A stretch of 64,000 nucleotides of DNA from the NCBI RefSeq assembly GCF_011320225.1, contig NZ_JAAOEN010000018.1, positions 1 to 64,000 of the forward strand, read 5' to 3'. The position numbers and the translations under genes are program-made. This document shows, piece after piece, positions 1-8,644 of this stretch. How positions within the stretch are numbered: the stretch's first letter is position 1; every line of letters begins with the position of its first letter. The DNA is from Phytoactinopolyspora limicola (lineage in GTDB: Bacteria > Actinomycetota > Actinomycetes > Jiangellales > Jiangellaceae). Below the pieces are notes generated by a model. It was given only the letters and a program-made list of their open reading frames with translations, had not been told where the DNA came from and searched no databases.

Positions 1-1
1 C

Positions 2-235
2 GCCGTCCCGTACTCATCCTGGCAGCGTGGCACCAACGAGCACTTCAACGGCCGCATCCGCAAATACCTGCCCAAACGAACCCGCCTCGACACCATCACC
101 GACGACGAACTGGCCGACATCATCACCGAGATCAACAACCGGCCACGCAAAGTCCTCGGCTGGCAGACCCCAGCCGAAGTGTTCAACCACCTATGCTCGA
201 CCCCAGCCACACCAACCGTTGCACTTCAGATTTGA
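2..235 (+). CDS. IS30-family transposase, C-terminal part (5' end outside window)
   Basis: The reading frame is open from the window edge to a TGA and gives about 77 residues. It carries the end of the IS30 DDE catalytic core: a YSSWQRGTNEHFNGRIRKYL stretch that includes the final catalytic Glu in the GTNE motif, followed by the INNRPRKVLGW and TPAEVF signatures typical of IS30 transposases. The family cuts and pastes insertion sequences through a DDE nuclease fold. Only the last fifth of the protein is present, so intactness of the element cannot be judged. Family assignment is confident; the element name is unknown. Confidence 0.85.
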   Translation, partial: AVPYSSWQRGTNEHFNGRIRKYLPKRTRLDTITDDELADIITEINNRPRKVLGWQTPAEVFNHLCSTPATPTVALQI

Positions 236-240
236 ATCCG
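217..240. repeat. putative right terminal inverted repeat of the IS30 element
   Basis: The last codons of the transposase and the bases just after its stop read GTTGCACTTCAGATTTGAAT. Overlap of the 3' end of the gene with the terminal repeat is usual in IS30 elements. The left end lies outside the window, so the repeat cannot be matched; this is inference from position. Confidence 0.4.
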
Positions 241-426
241 GGATCGCGGTTCGAGTACCAGCACCACTATCGGCGCCGCAACCTGCCACAAGGGGGCTGT
301 TCCTCGTTGAGGGGTGTAGGGATGGCTGGCGGGTGCGGTCTCAGCAGGTCGTGCGCAGTCGGTCTCATGACATCAGTGGTCCCTGAGAACCACGCGAGTA
401 GGGCGCCGCGCCCGCGGTGCCGATCG

Positions 427-514
<88 letters not shown>

Positions 515-675
515 GTTACCCTGCACTCCCACCCAGATACGGCAGCCCGCCGCGGGGCAGGAATGCCCACAGAACCCCCTTCTGACTTCTTGCACGACCG
601 AGAAGATCGCAGCCCTCCGGTCCGCCCATCGGCGCCAGAGGCGGCGCGTCCGGCCAGGCGTGGCAGATTGGGACG

Positions 676-1170
676 GTGGTCGAACTGCGGAATCTGGAAG
701 ACGCGCACGTCGACGAGCTGTCCCATGTGTTCGCGGGCTGGCCGAAATCGCGCGCCCAATTTATCGAGTACGCCGAGATGGTACGGGCGGGCACCCGCGA
801 CGTGATTGTGGCGTGGTCCGATTCAGGCCCGATCGGCTACCTGACCATCGCGTGGGATTCGGCTTATCCACCGTTCGCAGCGGCGGGCATCCCGGAAGTC
901 GTCGACTTTAATGTGCTCGCACTTCATCGTCGACGCGGCGTCGGCGCAACTTTGATGGACGAGGCGGAGCACCGGATCGCGCGTCGATCTGAACATGCCG
1001 GGATCGGCGTCGGGCTCAACTCCGACTACGGCAACGCGCAACGTATGTATGTCAAACGTGGCTACATCCCTGACGGCGCCGGGGTGGTCCTTGGAGGCCA
1101 TCCGGTCGCGGCCGGCACAATCATCGCGCTCGACGATCGGCCGTCGCTCATGTTCACCAAACAGCTGTGA
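676..1170 (+). CDS. GNAT-family N-acetyltransferase
   Basis: A 164-residue protein with a GTG start. It has the acetyl-CoA binding motif A around residues 85-105 (LHRRRGVGATLMDEAE, matching the RxxGxG loop) and a later NAQRMYVKRGYIPDG stretch that matches motif B of GNAT enzymes. These enzymes transfer an acetyl group from acetyl-CoA to an amine on a small molecule or protein; the substrate cannot be read from the sequence. The gene stands alone, convergent with the leftward oxidoreductase pair that follows. Length is normal for a single-domain GNAT. Confidence 0.85.
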   Translation: MVELRNLEDAHVDELSHVFAGWPKSRAQFIEYAEMVRAGTRDVIVAWSDSGPIGYLTIAWDSAYPPFAAAGIPEVVDFNVLALHRRRGVGATLMDEAEHRIARRSEHAGIGVGLNSDYGNAQRMYVKRGYIPDGAGVVLGGHPVAAGTIIALDDRPSLMFTKQL

Positions 1171-1287
1171 CAGCGGGCGATATCGAGCATACGAATGGGT
1201 GCCGAGGTGGGTGCCAACGCTGCCGAGCCTTGAACCGGGGATTGCGCTTGCTGATCACGGACGTTCGGCAACGGCGCCCCACCCGCG

Positions 1288-2286
1288 TCAGCCGGTGATA
1301 CCCATTGCGCGGGCCAGGATCTGGTAGGAGCGGATCCGGGACTCGACGTCAGGGGTATTCGTCACCACCATGATCTCGTCGGCCCCAGTGTGGGTGGCGA
1401 AGTCCCGCACACCCGCTCGGACGTCGTCGGCGTTCCCTACGGCGGTGTGCTGCAGCATGGACCGGACCTGCTGCCCCACCGGTGAAGCGAGCAGCGTCTC
1501 GTCGCTCACTTCGGGCACCGGCGAACCACTCCGGGTGACCAGGCTGCGGGCCATCCGGACCAGGTTGCCGGTGAGCAGGGTGTGCGCGGCCTCCTGCGTC
1601 TCCGCGGCGTAGACGTTCATCGCCACGATCACATACGGCTCGCTGAGCTGCTCGGAGGGCTGGAAGTTCTGCCGGTACGCCACCAGAGCGTCGTCGAGAG
1701 CGGCGGGCGCGAAGTGTGAGGCGAAAGCGTACGGCAGACCCAGCGACGCCGCCAGCTTCGCGCCGAACAGCGACGAGCCGAGGATGTAGATGGGGACGTT
1801 GGTCCCAGTCCCCGGAATGGCCCGCACCCGCTGGCCAGGCTGCGCGGGACCGAGCAGATCGCGCAGCTCGGCGACGTCCTGCGGGAAGTACTCGGCAGCG
1901 GCCGGGTCGCGGCGCAGCGCTAAAAACGTCTCTCGGTCCCCACCTGGGGCACGGCCGACACCTAGATCGATCCGGCCAGGGTGCAGGGTCTCCAAGGTGC
2001 CGAACTGTTCGGCGATCACCAGCGGCGAGTGGTTGGGCACCATGATGCCGCCCGAACCGACCCGGATGCTCGACGTCTGCGCCGCAACGTGTCCGATGAG
2101 GACGCTGGTGGCCGACGACAGGATCGATGGCATGTTGTGGTGCTCGGCGAACCAATAGCGGAGGTAACCCAGCTGCTCGGCTTCCCTCGCGGTGTCCACG
2201 CTGGCCTGGAACACCTGCCGCGGCTGCTGCCCCTCGGTGATCGTGGCCAGGTCCAAGACCGACAGCCGCATGGCGGCCGCGGTCAC
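1288..2286 (-). CDS. LLM-class flavin-dependent oxidoreductase (MsnO8-like)
   Basis: A 332-residue luciferase-like TIM-barrel protein. The opening [13 protein letters not shown], the [12 protein letters not shown] segment near residue 45 and the [13 protein letters not shown] segment near residue 125 match the MsnO8-type group of bacterial luciferase-like monooxygenases. The family uses reduced FMN or F420 for oxidation or monooxygenation of small organic substrates in the cytoplasm. The GTG start lies in a GTGA overlap with the stop of the upstream LLM gene, so the two are translated together. An internal ATG at 2271 is an alternative start. Substrate unknown. Confidence 0.85.
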   Translation of the reverse strand: MTAAAMRLSVLDLATITEGQQPRQVFQASVDTAREAEQLGYLRYWFAEHHNMPSILSSATSVLIGHVAAQTSSIRVGSGGIMVPNHSPLVIAEQFGTLETLHPGRIDLGVGRAPGGDRETFLALRRDPAAAEYFPQDVAELRDLLGPAQPGQRVRAIPGTGTNVPIYILGSSLFGAKLAASLGLPYAFASHFAPAALDDALVAYRQNFQPSEQLSEPYVIVAMNVYAAETQEAAHTLLTGNLVRMARSLVTRSGSPVPEVSDETLLASPVGQQVRSMLQHTAVGNADDVRAGVRDFATHTGADEIMVVTNTPDVESRIRSYQILARAMGITG

Positions 2287-3110
2287 CGGAGCACCGTCGC
2301 CAGTTCGCGATACCCGGCCATCGCGGCGTCACCCACGACCTGGACACCCACATGATCGGCGCCAGCGTCCACATGAGCTGTGATGCTGTGCGCGACGCTC
2401 GCGGCATCACCATGGGGGGCAAGCTCGTCCACCAGGCGGTCGCTGCCAGCACCGCCCGCGATGTCGTCGTCGGTGTAACCGAACCGCCGCAGGTTGGCGA
2501 CGTAGTTGGTGAGCTTCAGGTAGGGGTTGCTGACGGCGTTTCGGGCCACCTGACGGGCGCGGCGGGTATCCGTATCGACGACGACCTTCTGCTCGGGCGC
2601 CAGCAGCGGACCGTCTCCCATCACCTCCCGCGCCCACCGCGTGTGTGCGGGTGTGGTCAAGTACGGGTGTGCGCCGGCGCTTCGCTCGGCGGCGAGCCGA
2701 AGCATCTTCGGGCCAAGCGCGGCCAACACCCGGCCGGCCACGGGGACGCCTTCGTCGTCGAGTGTGTCGAGGTAGGAGACGACGGTGTCGAACGGACGCT
2801 GGTAGGTGTGGGTCGCCTCGGGGTGGCCGATACCCACGCCGAGGAGGAATCGGTCGGGATGCCGAGCCGCGATGCGGTGATAGGACTGCGCAACTGTATG
2901 GGCGTCGACCGCCCAAATGTTCACGATGCCGGTAGCGACCACGATGCTGCTGGTGGCGTCAAGGAGTTCTTCGGCCAGGCGTAGGTGGCCCGGTGGCGAG
3001 CCGCCGATCCAGATGGTGCCGTATCCGAGCGCTTCGATCTCGGCGGCAAAACCGCCGTTCAATGCACCTGCTAGTTGCCAGACTCCGATGGTTCCAAGGT
3101 CGACCGCCAT
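2283..3110 (-). CDS. F420-dependent LLM-class oxidoreductase (TIGR03620-like)
   Basis: A 275-residue LLM-class protein. The N-terminus LGTIGVWQ, the [20 protein letters not shown] block and the [12 protein letters not shown] motif are characteristic of actinobacterial F420-dependent LLM enzymes. It is the first gene of a two-gene operon; its stop overlaps the start of the next LLM gene by 4 nt. The reaction is expected to be hydride transfer with coenzyme F420, on an unknown substrate. Two different LLM enzymes made in fixed ratio suggest sequential steps or a paired complex, which is inference. Confidence 0.8.
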   Translation of the reverse strand: MAVDLGTIGVWQLAGALNGGFAAEIEALGYGTIWIGGSPPGHLRLAEELLDATSSIVVATGIVNIWAVDAHTVAQSYHRIAARHPDRFLLGVGIGHPEATHTYQRPFDTVVSYLDTLDDEGVPVAGRVLAALGPKMLRLAAERSAGAHPYLTTPAHTRWAREVMGDGPLLAPEQKVVVDTDTRRARQVARNAVSNPYLKLTNYVANLRRFGYTDDDIAGGAGSDRLVDELAPHGDAASVAHSITAHVDAGADHVGVQVVGDAAMAGYRELATVLR

Positions 3111-3167
3111 GTAGTCATAACCCGGGCAACGGCCACCTTCATTCCGTCATCGCACGCCCAACCCTTT

Positions 3168-3258
3168 CGGTGATCGTTGCCGGGTTAGTGCTGCGAACCC
3201 ACAACCACAGTGCGCCAACGATCACCGTTGCGCGGCATTACACCGCCAACGATCACCG
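3168..3258. repeat. palindromic element, CGGTGATCGTTG family (copy 1)
   Basis: CGGTGATCGTTG at 3168-3179 is matched by its exact reverse complement at 3216-3227, and a further copy of CAACGATCACCG sits at 3247-3258. The element fills the gap between the divergent LLM operon and the hypothetical gene. A related element at 12441-12565 has the same arms. It could form a hairpin in RNA or a cruciform, or bind a protein. Confidence 0.75.
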
Positions 3259-3296
3259 AAGCTGAGGCTGGTAGTGGAGTGTGCGAAGGTACGGCT

Positions 3297-3887
3297 GTGG
3301 ACGCTCCCCTGACCAACCGCGACCTCTACCGGGACGTGCTCAGCGCGGCCGACGACACCTCCAGATCACTGGAAGAGTATTTGACAGCTCTCTGGGCGCT
3401 GGGCCGGGCCCATCGGGAACAAGCATCGCTCGCCCCGGAAACGTTCGCAGCTGTGCTCATCCAGGCGGCCACCGCCCCAGCGCCGCCCTTCGACGACGCG
3501 TGGCGTACCGCCGATCTCGGGTTGTCCGACGCCGACGACGGTTACGACGCGTGGGAGAAAGTGATCATTTCGCAGGTGGCTGACCTTCGCGATTTCGCCG
3601 AAGGCGCACCCCTCTCCTATCCGGAACTCGGCGTAGACGCGCCCCGCGCTCCGGGCAGTGGTTTCCGCGCGGCCGGGCGGCGCTGGTACAACCACTCCGT
3701 GCCGAGTTATCTGGAGTGTGGATTGGCCGGCGCATTTGGCGGCTGGGACCCCGATGATGGCATCCGCAAGGAGCTCGACGGCCCAACGACGCAGCTCCAT
3801 CCGGAACCGGACGGCGAAACCGACCTGCCACCACTCACGTGGCCCGAGCTGACCGAATTCCTTGTCTGCGGCCAGCAGTACGAGTAG
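3297..3887 (+). CDS. hypothetical protein
   Basis: A 196-residue acidic cytoplasmic protein that I do not recognise. The GTG start at 3297 is chosen because GAAGG lies 7 nt upstream; longer versions would begin inside the palindromic repeat. The sequence has a mainly helical N-terminal half (LTNRDLYRDVLSAADD onward), a Trp-containing middle (GRRWYNHSVPSYLECG) and an acidic tail. No signal peptide, membrane segment or catalytic motif is visible. It is convergent with the DDN-family gene, whose stop is only 6 nt away. Confidence 0.65.
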   Translation: MDAPLTNRDLYRDVLSAADDTSRSLEEYLTALWALGRAHREQASLAPETFAAVLIQAATAPAPPFDDAWRTADLGLSDADDGYDAWEKVIISQVADLRDFAEGAPLSYPELGVDAPRAPGSGFRAAGRRWYNHSVPSYLECGLAGAFGGWDPDDGIRKELDGPTTQLHPEPDGETDLPPLTWPELTEFLVCGQQYE

Positions 3888-3893
3888 GCGGAG

Positions 3894-4358
3894 TCAGCGA
3901 GGAGTCAGCCGGATCACCGGGTACTCCCGGTCCGACTTGCTCTGGTACTTCGCGATCCGCGGTGCTGCCGCGGAGATGAGCTTCCACGCCCGCTCCCGGT
4001 CAGCACCCTCCAGCTGGCTCGGCGTCACCGGCACCGCACCCCGGCCCGGGAACTCGACCGACACCTGATCCGGACCTGCCATGAGGTTGGCGTGCCAGCC
4101 AGGATGTTGGCTTCCGCCGCCGGATGCGACGATCAGCCAGGCGTCATCGTCATCGGCGAACCAAGCCAGCGGCGTCTCCCGTGGTCGCCCGGTCCGTCGT
4201 CCCACCGTGTTCAGGATCAGCACCTCCATGCCCATGAAGGTCCCCCGGCCGCGCCGGACCTTACGGGTCATGCGGGCATTCATCTTCCGCTGCATCCAGA
4301 GAGAGAACGCGCCAGGTGTTCCCGGCTTACGCTGCCCCTTCTGCTGGTCCGGTGTCAT
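3894..4358 (-). CDS. nitroreductase/DDN-family F420-dependent oxidoreductase
   Basis: A 154-residue protein of the deazaflavin-dependent nitroreductase (DDN) family with a split-barrel fold. Marks are the VLILNTVGRRTGRPRETPL segment, the WLIVASGGGSQHPGW segment and the HANLMAGPDQVSVEF segment, all in the family order. Members bind F420H2 and reduce quinones or nitro compounds. The ATG at 4358 is preferred because GGGAGG stands 6 nt before it; an upstream GTG at 4379 has no ribosome site. With the LLM pair it strengthens the view that this organism makes F420. Confidence 0.85.
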   Translation of the reverse strand: MTPDQQKGQRKPGTPGAFSLWMQRKMNARMTRKVRRGRGTFMGMEVLILNTVGRRTGRPRETPLAWFADDDDAWLIVASGGGSQHPGWHANLMAGPDQVSVEFPGRGAVPVTPSQLEGADRERAWKLISAAAPRIAKYQSKSDREYPVIRLTPR

Positions 4359-4553
4359 CGCTGGCCTCCCGTTGTTCACAACCTGATATCGACGACGCCG
4401 ACACTAGGCGCGGGTCAGGCACGACGACTTCTCGATTCCTGACCGATCCCGGTGACCTCTCCACGGCTGGGCCGGCACACCTACATACCGCGGGTGACCG
4501 CTGTGTGCCATGACGCCATGTGCATCCGCCGACCACCCGCCTAGGGTGTGGGC

Positions 4554-5309
4554 ATGAGTTCCACGGCGGACCTGTCGGGCAAGGTAGCGCTGGTCACCGG
4601 CGCGGGAAGTGGCATCGGCCGGGCCTGTGCGCTACGGCTGGCTGCCGACGGTGCCCACGTGCGTGTCGTCGACATCGACCAGGACACGGCCAAGGCGGTC
4701 GCCGACACGGTAGGCGGCGCGGCCGTGGTGGCCGACCTGACCGACCTCGACCCGGCTTCTGCGCTGGCTGCGGACGTGGACATCGTCGTCAACAACGCCG
4801 GCGTGCAGACCGTCAGCCCGATCGAGGACTTCCCGCCCGAGCGCTTCTCGATGATGCTACGGCTGATGGTGGAAGCACCGTTTCGGCTGGTCCGCGCGGC
4901 GCTACCGCACATGTACGCGCAGGGCTGGGGGCGGGTGGTCAACATCTCATCCGTACACGGATTGCGCGCGTCGGCGTTCAAGTCGGCGTACGTAACCGCG
5001 AAACACGGAATCGAAGGGTTCTCGAAGGTGGTCGCCCTCGAAGGTGGCCCCAGGGGTGTCACGTCTAACTGCATCAGCCCCGGCTATGTGCGTACGCCCC
5101 TGGTGGAGAACCAGATCGCCGCACAGGCCGAGACCCACGGAATCTCCACGGACCAGGTGATCGAAGAAGTTCTGCTGGCCCGCAGCCCGATCAAACGGCT
5201 CGTCGAACCGGCCGAAGTAGCCGCGGCCGTCGCGTACGTGTGCGGGCCCGACGCATCGTTCATCAATGGTGCGTCGATCACCGTCGACGGCGGCTGGACC
5301 GCTGGCTGA
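4554..5309 (+). CDS. short-chain dehydrogenase, 3-hydroxybutyrate dehydrogenase-like
   Basis: A 251-residue classical SDR. The cofactor motif GAGSGIG is at residues 16-22, NNAG follows in the middle, and the active site shows Ser in NISSVHG and the Tyr/Lys pair in SAYVTAKHG. The C-terminal half (NCISPGYVRTPLVENQIA and the RLVEPAEVA block) closely resembles D-3-hydroxybutyrate dehydrogenase, which interconverts 3-hydroxybutyrate and acetoacetate with NAD. ATG 4554 is chosen over GTG 4548 because AGGG sits 7 nt before it. The PucR regulator and two hydrolases nearby could belong to the same ester/hydroxyacid pathway, but this is inference. Confidence 0.85.
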   Translation: MSSTADLSGKVALVTGAGSGIGRACALRLAADGAHVRVVDIDQDTAKAVADTVGGAAVVADLTDLDPASALAADVDIVVNNAGVQTVSPIEDFPPERFSMMLRLMVEAPFRLVRAALPHMYAQGWGRVVNISSVHGLRASAFKSAYVTAKHGIEGFSKVVALEGGPRGVTSNCISPGYVRTPLVENQIAAQAETHGISTDQVIEEVLLARSPIKRLVEPAEVAAAVAYVCGPDASFINGASITVDGGWTAG

Positions 5310-5341
5310 CTGACGCCAGCGTCGAGTGACCTTTTCCCCCG

Positions 5342-5821
5342 TCAGGCCGCCATGAGCTTCAGGTCCAGCATGCGCAAGGGGCGAGTCTCCATCTGTTCGG
5401 TGATCGCCCGAATCTGCTCCTGCGCAAAGATGCCGGAGCGCTCTTCATGAAGAACAACAGCATCCGGCGCAAGCGCCCGCGACCTCGCTACCGACCCGGC
5501 CTGACCGAGATCCATGAGATCCACCTGGTCGTAGCGGCCCGCATCGATCAGCTCGTTAGTTAATCCGACTCTGTCGCCCCTTGCTCCGATCCGACCACGA
5601 AACGCCAGGTCAAGATCTCGCGGCTCGACATCAAGGCGGCTCTGGACGACGCTGCCGTGGACGACAAGCAGCGCGACCTCGTAGCGATCGCACAAAGTAG
5701 CAAGATCACCCGCCACGGCCAGCTGCCGCAGCGTTTGAAGCCCCTCCAGTGCCGTGCGCTCCATACTCGAACAGAGTACCGTCCGATCCGAGAGAATACG
5801 GTCACGCTCGGCTTCCGACAT
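5342..5821 (-). CDS. putative nucleotidyltransferase-fold protein
   Basis: A 159-residue protein with the minimal nucleotidyltransferase signature: HGSVVQ followed by DLDLAF, that is GS-x(n)-DxD, the metal-binding core of MNT/KNTase-fold enzymes. The start at 5821 is inferred; a longer frame to 5887 would run into the divergent PucR gene. It is a stand-alone gene with no HEPN partner beside it, so a toxin-antitoxin role is not supported. The target of nucleotidyl transfer, if any, is unknown. Confidence 0.6.
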   Translation of the reverse strand: MSEAERDRILSDRTVLCSSMERTALEGLQTLRQLAVAGDLATLCDRYEVALLVVHGSVVQSRLDVEPRDLDLAFRGRIGARGDRVGLTNELIDAGRYDQVDLMDLGQAGSVARSRALAPDAVVLHEERSGIFAQEQIRAITEQMETRPLRMLDLKLMAA

Positions 5822-5857
5822 CCACCGGCGAGCTGACCGACGACGTAACAGGGGCCC

Positions 5858-7822
5858 ATGGGGAACGAACGCAGCGAAGATGGCCATCGCGACAACCGGC
5901 GGCCGCAGGCGCCGGGGAGCGTCGCCGCCACCATCGCCGGATACTTCGACCTGCTCCTCCGCGATACGCCGGCCGTCGAGTACGAACGGCTGGCCATCGA
6001 AGCACGTTCCGCGGGTTCGGCCGGAGCCGACCTCGCGGCGGTGGAGGACGCCAAGCTCGCGGCGCTCAAGGTCCGCACCCTGCTACACGACTACCGGCGA
6101 CGGGAATCCGAGCTGGCCGCCCTCTACGAAACCGCCAACGACCTCGCCGGGATGCGCAACCTGGACCAAGTACTTCGCGCCATCGTCGACCGGGCCAGAG
6201 CCCTGCTCGGCACCGACATCGCCTACCTCACCCTCCGCGATACACATTCCGAGGACACCACCATGCGGGTCACCTCGGGGTCGGTGTCCGCGCAGTTCCA
6301 GCAGGTCCGGCTGGCTCCCGGCCAGGGATTGGGCGGGCTGGTCGCCACCACCTCACGCCCGTACGTGACGGCGAACTACTTCACCGACGAGCGGTTCACT
6401 CACACCGCGCCGATCGACACCGCGGTACGCGAGGAGGGCCTGGTGGCCATCCTCGGTGTGCCGCTCGAACTCAACGGCCAGGTGATCGGCGTGCTCTTCG
6501 CGGCCAACCGGCGCGAGCGCCCATTCGTGCCAGCGGAGATCGCGCTGCTCCGGTCGCTCGCCACCCACGCGGCCATCGCCATCGATGCCGCCAACCTGAT
6601 CGACCGCACCCACACCGCGCTCGACGAGCTCAACACCGCGAATGCCCAGCTTCGGGCCCGCACCGAGGAGGTGGAACGGGCCGCCGATGCGCACGACAAA
6701 CTCGCCGACCTGCTCCTACGGGGCGCGGCCGCCGACGACATCACCGCGGCCGTGGCGGCGCTGCTCGACGGGCAGGTCGAGCTGGTCGATCTAGCCGACG
6801 CCGACACTTCGGCCAGCGACGACGACACACTGGTCGCAGCCATCACCGAAGCACTGGCCAATGCCCGCGTAGCGCGAACCGGGACGGACCACGACACGTG
6901 GGTGGCGACAGCGGCGGCAGGCAACGAACCGCTCGTCGCGCTGACTCTTCGCCGAACCACCGCCCTGGACGCCGCGGAGCAACGCATTCTGGAGCGTGCG
7001 GCCGTGGTCGCCGCGCTCTTACTGCTGCGGCGCCGGTCGGTGAGCGACGCCGAACACCGCGTCCGAGGTGAGCTGCTCGACGAGATGCTCGATACACCTC
7101 GGGGCGACCCCGAAACGCTGCGCCAGCGAGCCCGACGGGTGGCCACCGACCCGGAACAGCCGTACGTCATCGTCGTCGCCGACGCTCCGGACGCCGACCC
7201 CGAGCGGTTGTACGCCGCGGCCCGGCACATCGCCGAGGTCCGTCGTGGTCTGGCCACCCGGAGGGATGGGCGGGCCGTTCTGGCGTTGCCCGCGGACAAC
7301 CCGAAAGAGTCGGTTGATGCCGTCGCCGCTGACCTACGCACCGCCGTCGGTGTCGGGCTGACCGCGGCCGCGGCCGGACCAACCCATGGCCTTGCCTCGT
7401 TTCCTACCGTGCACCGCGAAGCAGTGCGTTGCCTGAAAGCGTTGCACGCTCTCGGTCGTACCGGTGCGGCCGCGGTGCCGGCCGACCTGGGGTTCCTCGG
7501 TGTCCTGCTGGGTGATCGCCATGACGCCGCCGCCTTCGTTACGGCGACCATCGGACCGCTGGTGGACTACGACACCGAACGCGGCACCGCGTTGGTGGAG
7601 ACACTCGCCGCGTACTTCGCCGCCGGGGGCAGCTTGACCCGGGCCAAGGACGCCTTACACGTCCATGTCAACACCGTCGCGCAGCGCTTGGACCGCGTCT
7701 CCCAGCTTATCGGCGCGGGCTGGACCGGACCCGACCGAGCGTTGGAGCTTCAACTGGCGTTACGCGTGCACGGACTGCTCCGCCACGGCGTCGATCTCGG
7801 TGACGATCTCCCGGACGGCTGA
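5858..7822 (+). CDS. PucR/CdaR-family transcriptional regulator with GAF domain
   Basis: A 654-residue cytoplasmic regulator. A GAF sensor domain covers about residues 95-245 (LDQVLRAIVDRARALLG to LATHAAIAIDAANLI), followed by a coiled stretch, a GGDEF-like CdaR middle region and a C-terminal PucR helix-turn-helix (LTRAKDALHVHVNTVAQRLD, about residues 595-620). PucR regulators activate catabolic genes in response to metabolites. Its 3' end overlaps the end of the convergent hydrolase operon by 63 nt, so the two units may interfere transcriptionally. Likely targets are the adjacent dehydrogenase and hydrolases; this is inference from position. Confidence 0.85.
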   Translation: MGNERSEDGHRDNRRPQAPGSVAATIAGYFDLLLRDTPAVEYERLAIEARSAGSAGADLAAVEDAKLAALKVRTLLHDYRRRESELAALYETANDLAGMRNLDQVLRAIVDRARALLGTDIAYLTLRDTHSEDTTMRVTSGSVSAQFQQVRLAPGQGLGGLVATTSRPYVTANYFTDERFTHTAPIDTAVREEGLVAILGVPLELNGQVIGVLFAANRRERPFVPAEIALLRSLATHAAIAIDAANLIDRTHTALDELNTANAQLRARTEEVERAADAHDKLADLLLRGAAADDITAAVAALLDGQVELVDLADADTSASDDDTLVAAITEALANARVARTGTDHDTWVATAAAGNEPLVALTLRRTTALDAAEQRILERAAVVAALLLLRRRSVSDAEHRVRGELLDEMLDTPRGDPETLRQRARRVATDPEQPYVIVVADAPDADPERLYAAARHIAEVRRGLATRRDGRAVLALPADNPKESVDAVAADLRTAVGVGLTAAAAGPTHGLASFPTVHREAVRCLKALHALGRTGAAAVPADLGFLGVLLGDRHDAAAFVTATIGPLVDYDTERGTALVETLAAYFAAGGSLTRAKDALHVHVNTVAQRLDRVSQLIGAGWTGPDRALELQLALRVHGLLRHGVDLGDDLPDG

Positions 7823-8644
7823 GGAGAACAGGATCGAATAATGGTTCTCCCCGGCCAGCTCGCGCGCGGGCATGGCGGCGTTCAGATCGGCCAGCCGCTC
7901 GGCCGTATACAGCCCAGGGGATTCGTTCATCAGCCCGCGCGATGCCCAGAGCAGCCGGGCCGGCCGGGTCAGCTGGTGCGCAGCGCTCAGCGCCTCCGTG
8001 GAGCGCAACACGTCGGCGCCGTCGGCCCGGATCGCGGCCTCCACACACGCCGAGCGCAACGTCGGTGGCTCGCCGGTGAGGTCTCGCTGGACGTAGGCGT
8101 CGGTGAACTCGTTCCACCGATTCACGAACGCCGGATGTGCCTGCCAGAACTCGCGGTAGGCGTCGACGCCGGCGAACGTCATCCCCAGCCGCGCCATCGC
8201 CGGGCCGAGGACCGTGTCGATATCGGTGCCCTCCGGTACGGGCAGCGCGAGCCCACCATCAACCAGCACCACTCCCCCGACCCGTTCCGGATGCCGGACG
8301 GCCGTCAAACCCGCGACGAACGCCCCCATGGAGTGACCGACCAGGATCACCCGGCCAATCTCCAAGTGGTCCAAGATGGCGATCAGGTCGCCAACGTGCC
8401 GAGCCAGCCCGAACGGCCCCGGCAGGTGAGCACTGCGGGCGCGCCCGCGCAGGTCGGGGGCAATGAGCCGGCGACGGCCAGCAAGCTCAGCGGCCAGCCG
8501 CCCGAAGGCGGCGGCGTTCGCGGTGATGCCATGGACGGCCAGAACCGGCAGTCCGTCGCCGGGGGTCGGCCGCACCGACTGCGGCACCGCCCACGTCAGC
8601 GCCGCCAGGTCGCCGCCATCCACCGGAACGGCGACACCCCTCAT
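7760..8644 (-). CDS. alpha/beta hydrolase (GHSMG nucleophile elbow)
   Basis: A 294-residue alpha/beta hydrolase. The oxyanion region is VLAVHGITANAAAF near residue 37, the nucleophile elbow GHSMGAF lies near residue 103, and the catalytic His is in the ENHYSILF segment near the C-terminus. The substrate is an ester or amide of unknown kind. Its start overlaps the stop of the upstream hydrolase by 4 nt (ATGA), so the two hydrolases form one translationally coupled operon. The end overlaps the convergent PucR gene. Confidence 0.85.
   Translation of the reverse strand: MRGVAVPVDGGDLAALTWAVPQSVRPTPGDGLPVLAVHGITANAAAFGRLAAELAGRRRLIAPDLRGRARSAHLPGPFGLARHVGDLIAILDHLEIGRVILVGHSMGAFVAGLTAVRHPERVGGVVLVDGGLALPVPEGTDIDTVLGPAMARLGMTFAGVDAYREFWQAHPAFVNRWNEFTDAYVQRDLTGEPPTLRSACVEAAIRADGADVLRSTEALSAAHQLTRPARLLWASRGLMNESPGLYTAERLADLNAAMPARELAGENHYSILFSSAVREIVTEIDAVAEQSVHA

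Noticed and set aside
5342-5821. Nucleotidyltransferase as antitoxin of a HEPN-MNT pair
   Set aside because: No HEPN-like gene adjoins; the neighbours are an SDR gene and a PucR regulator.
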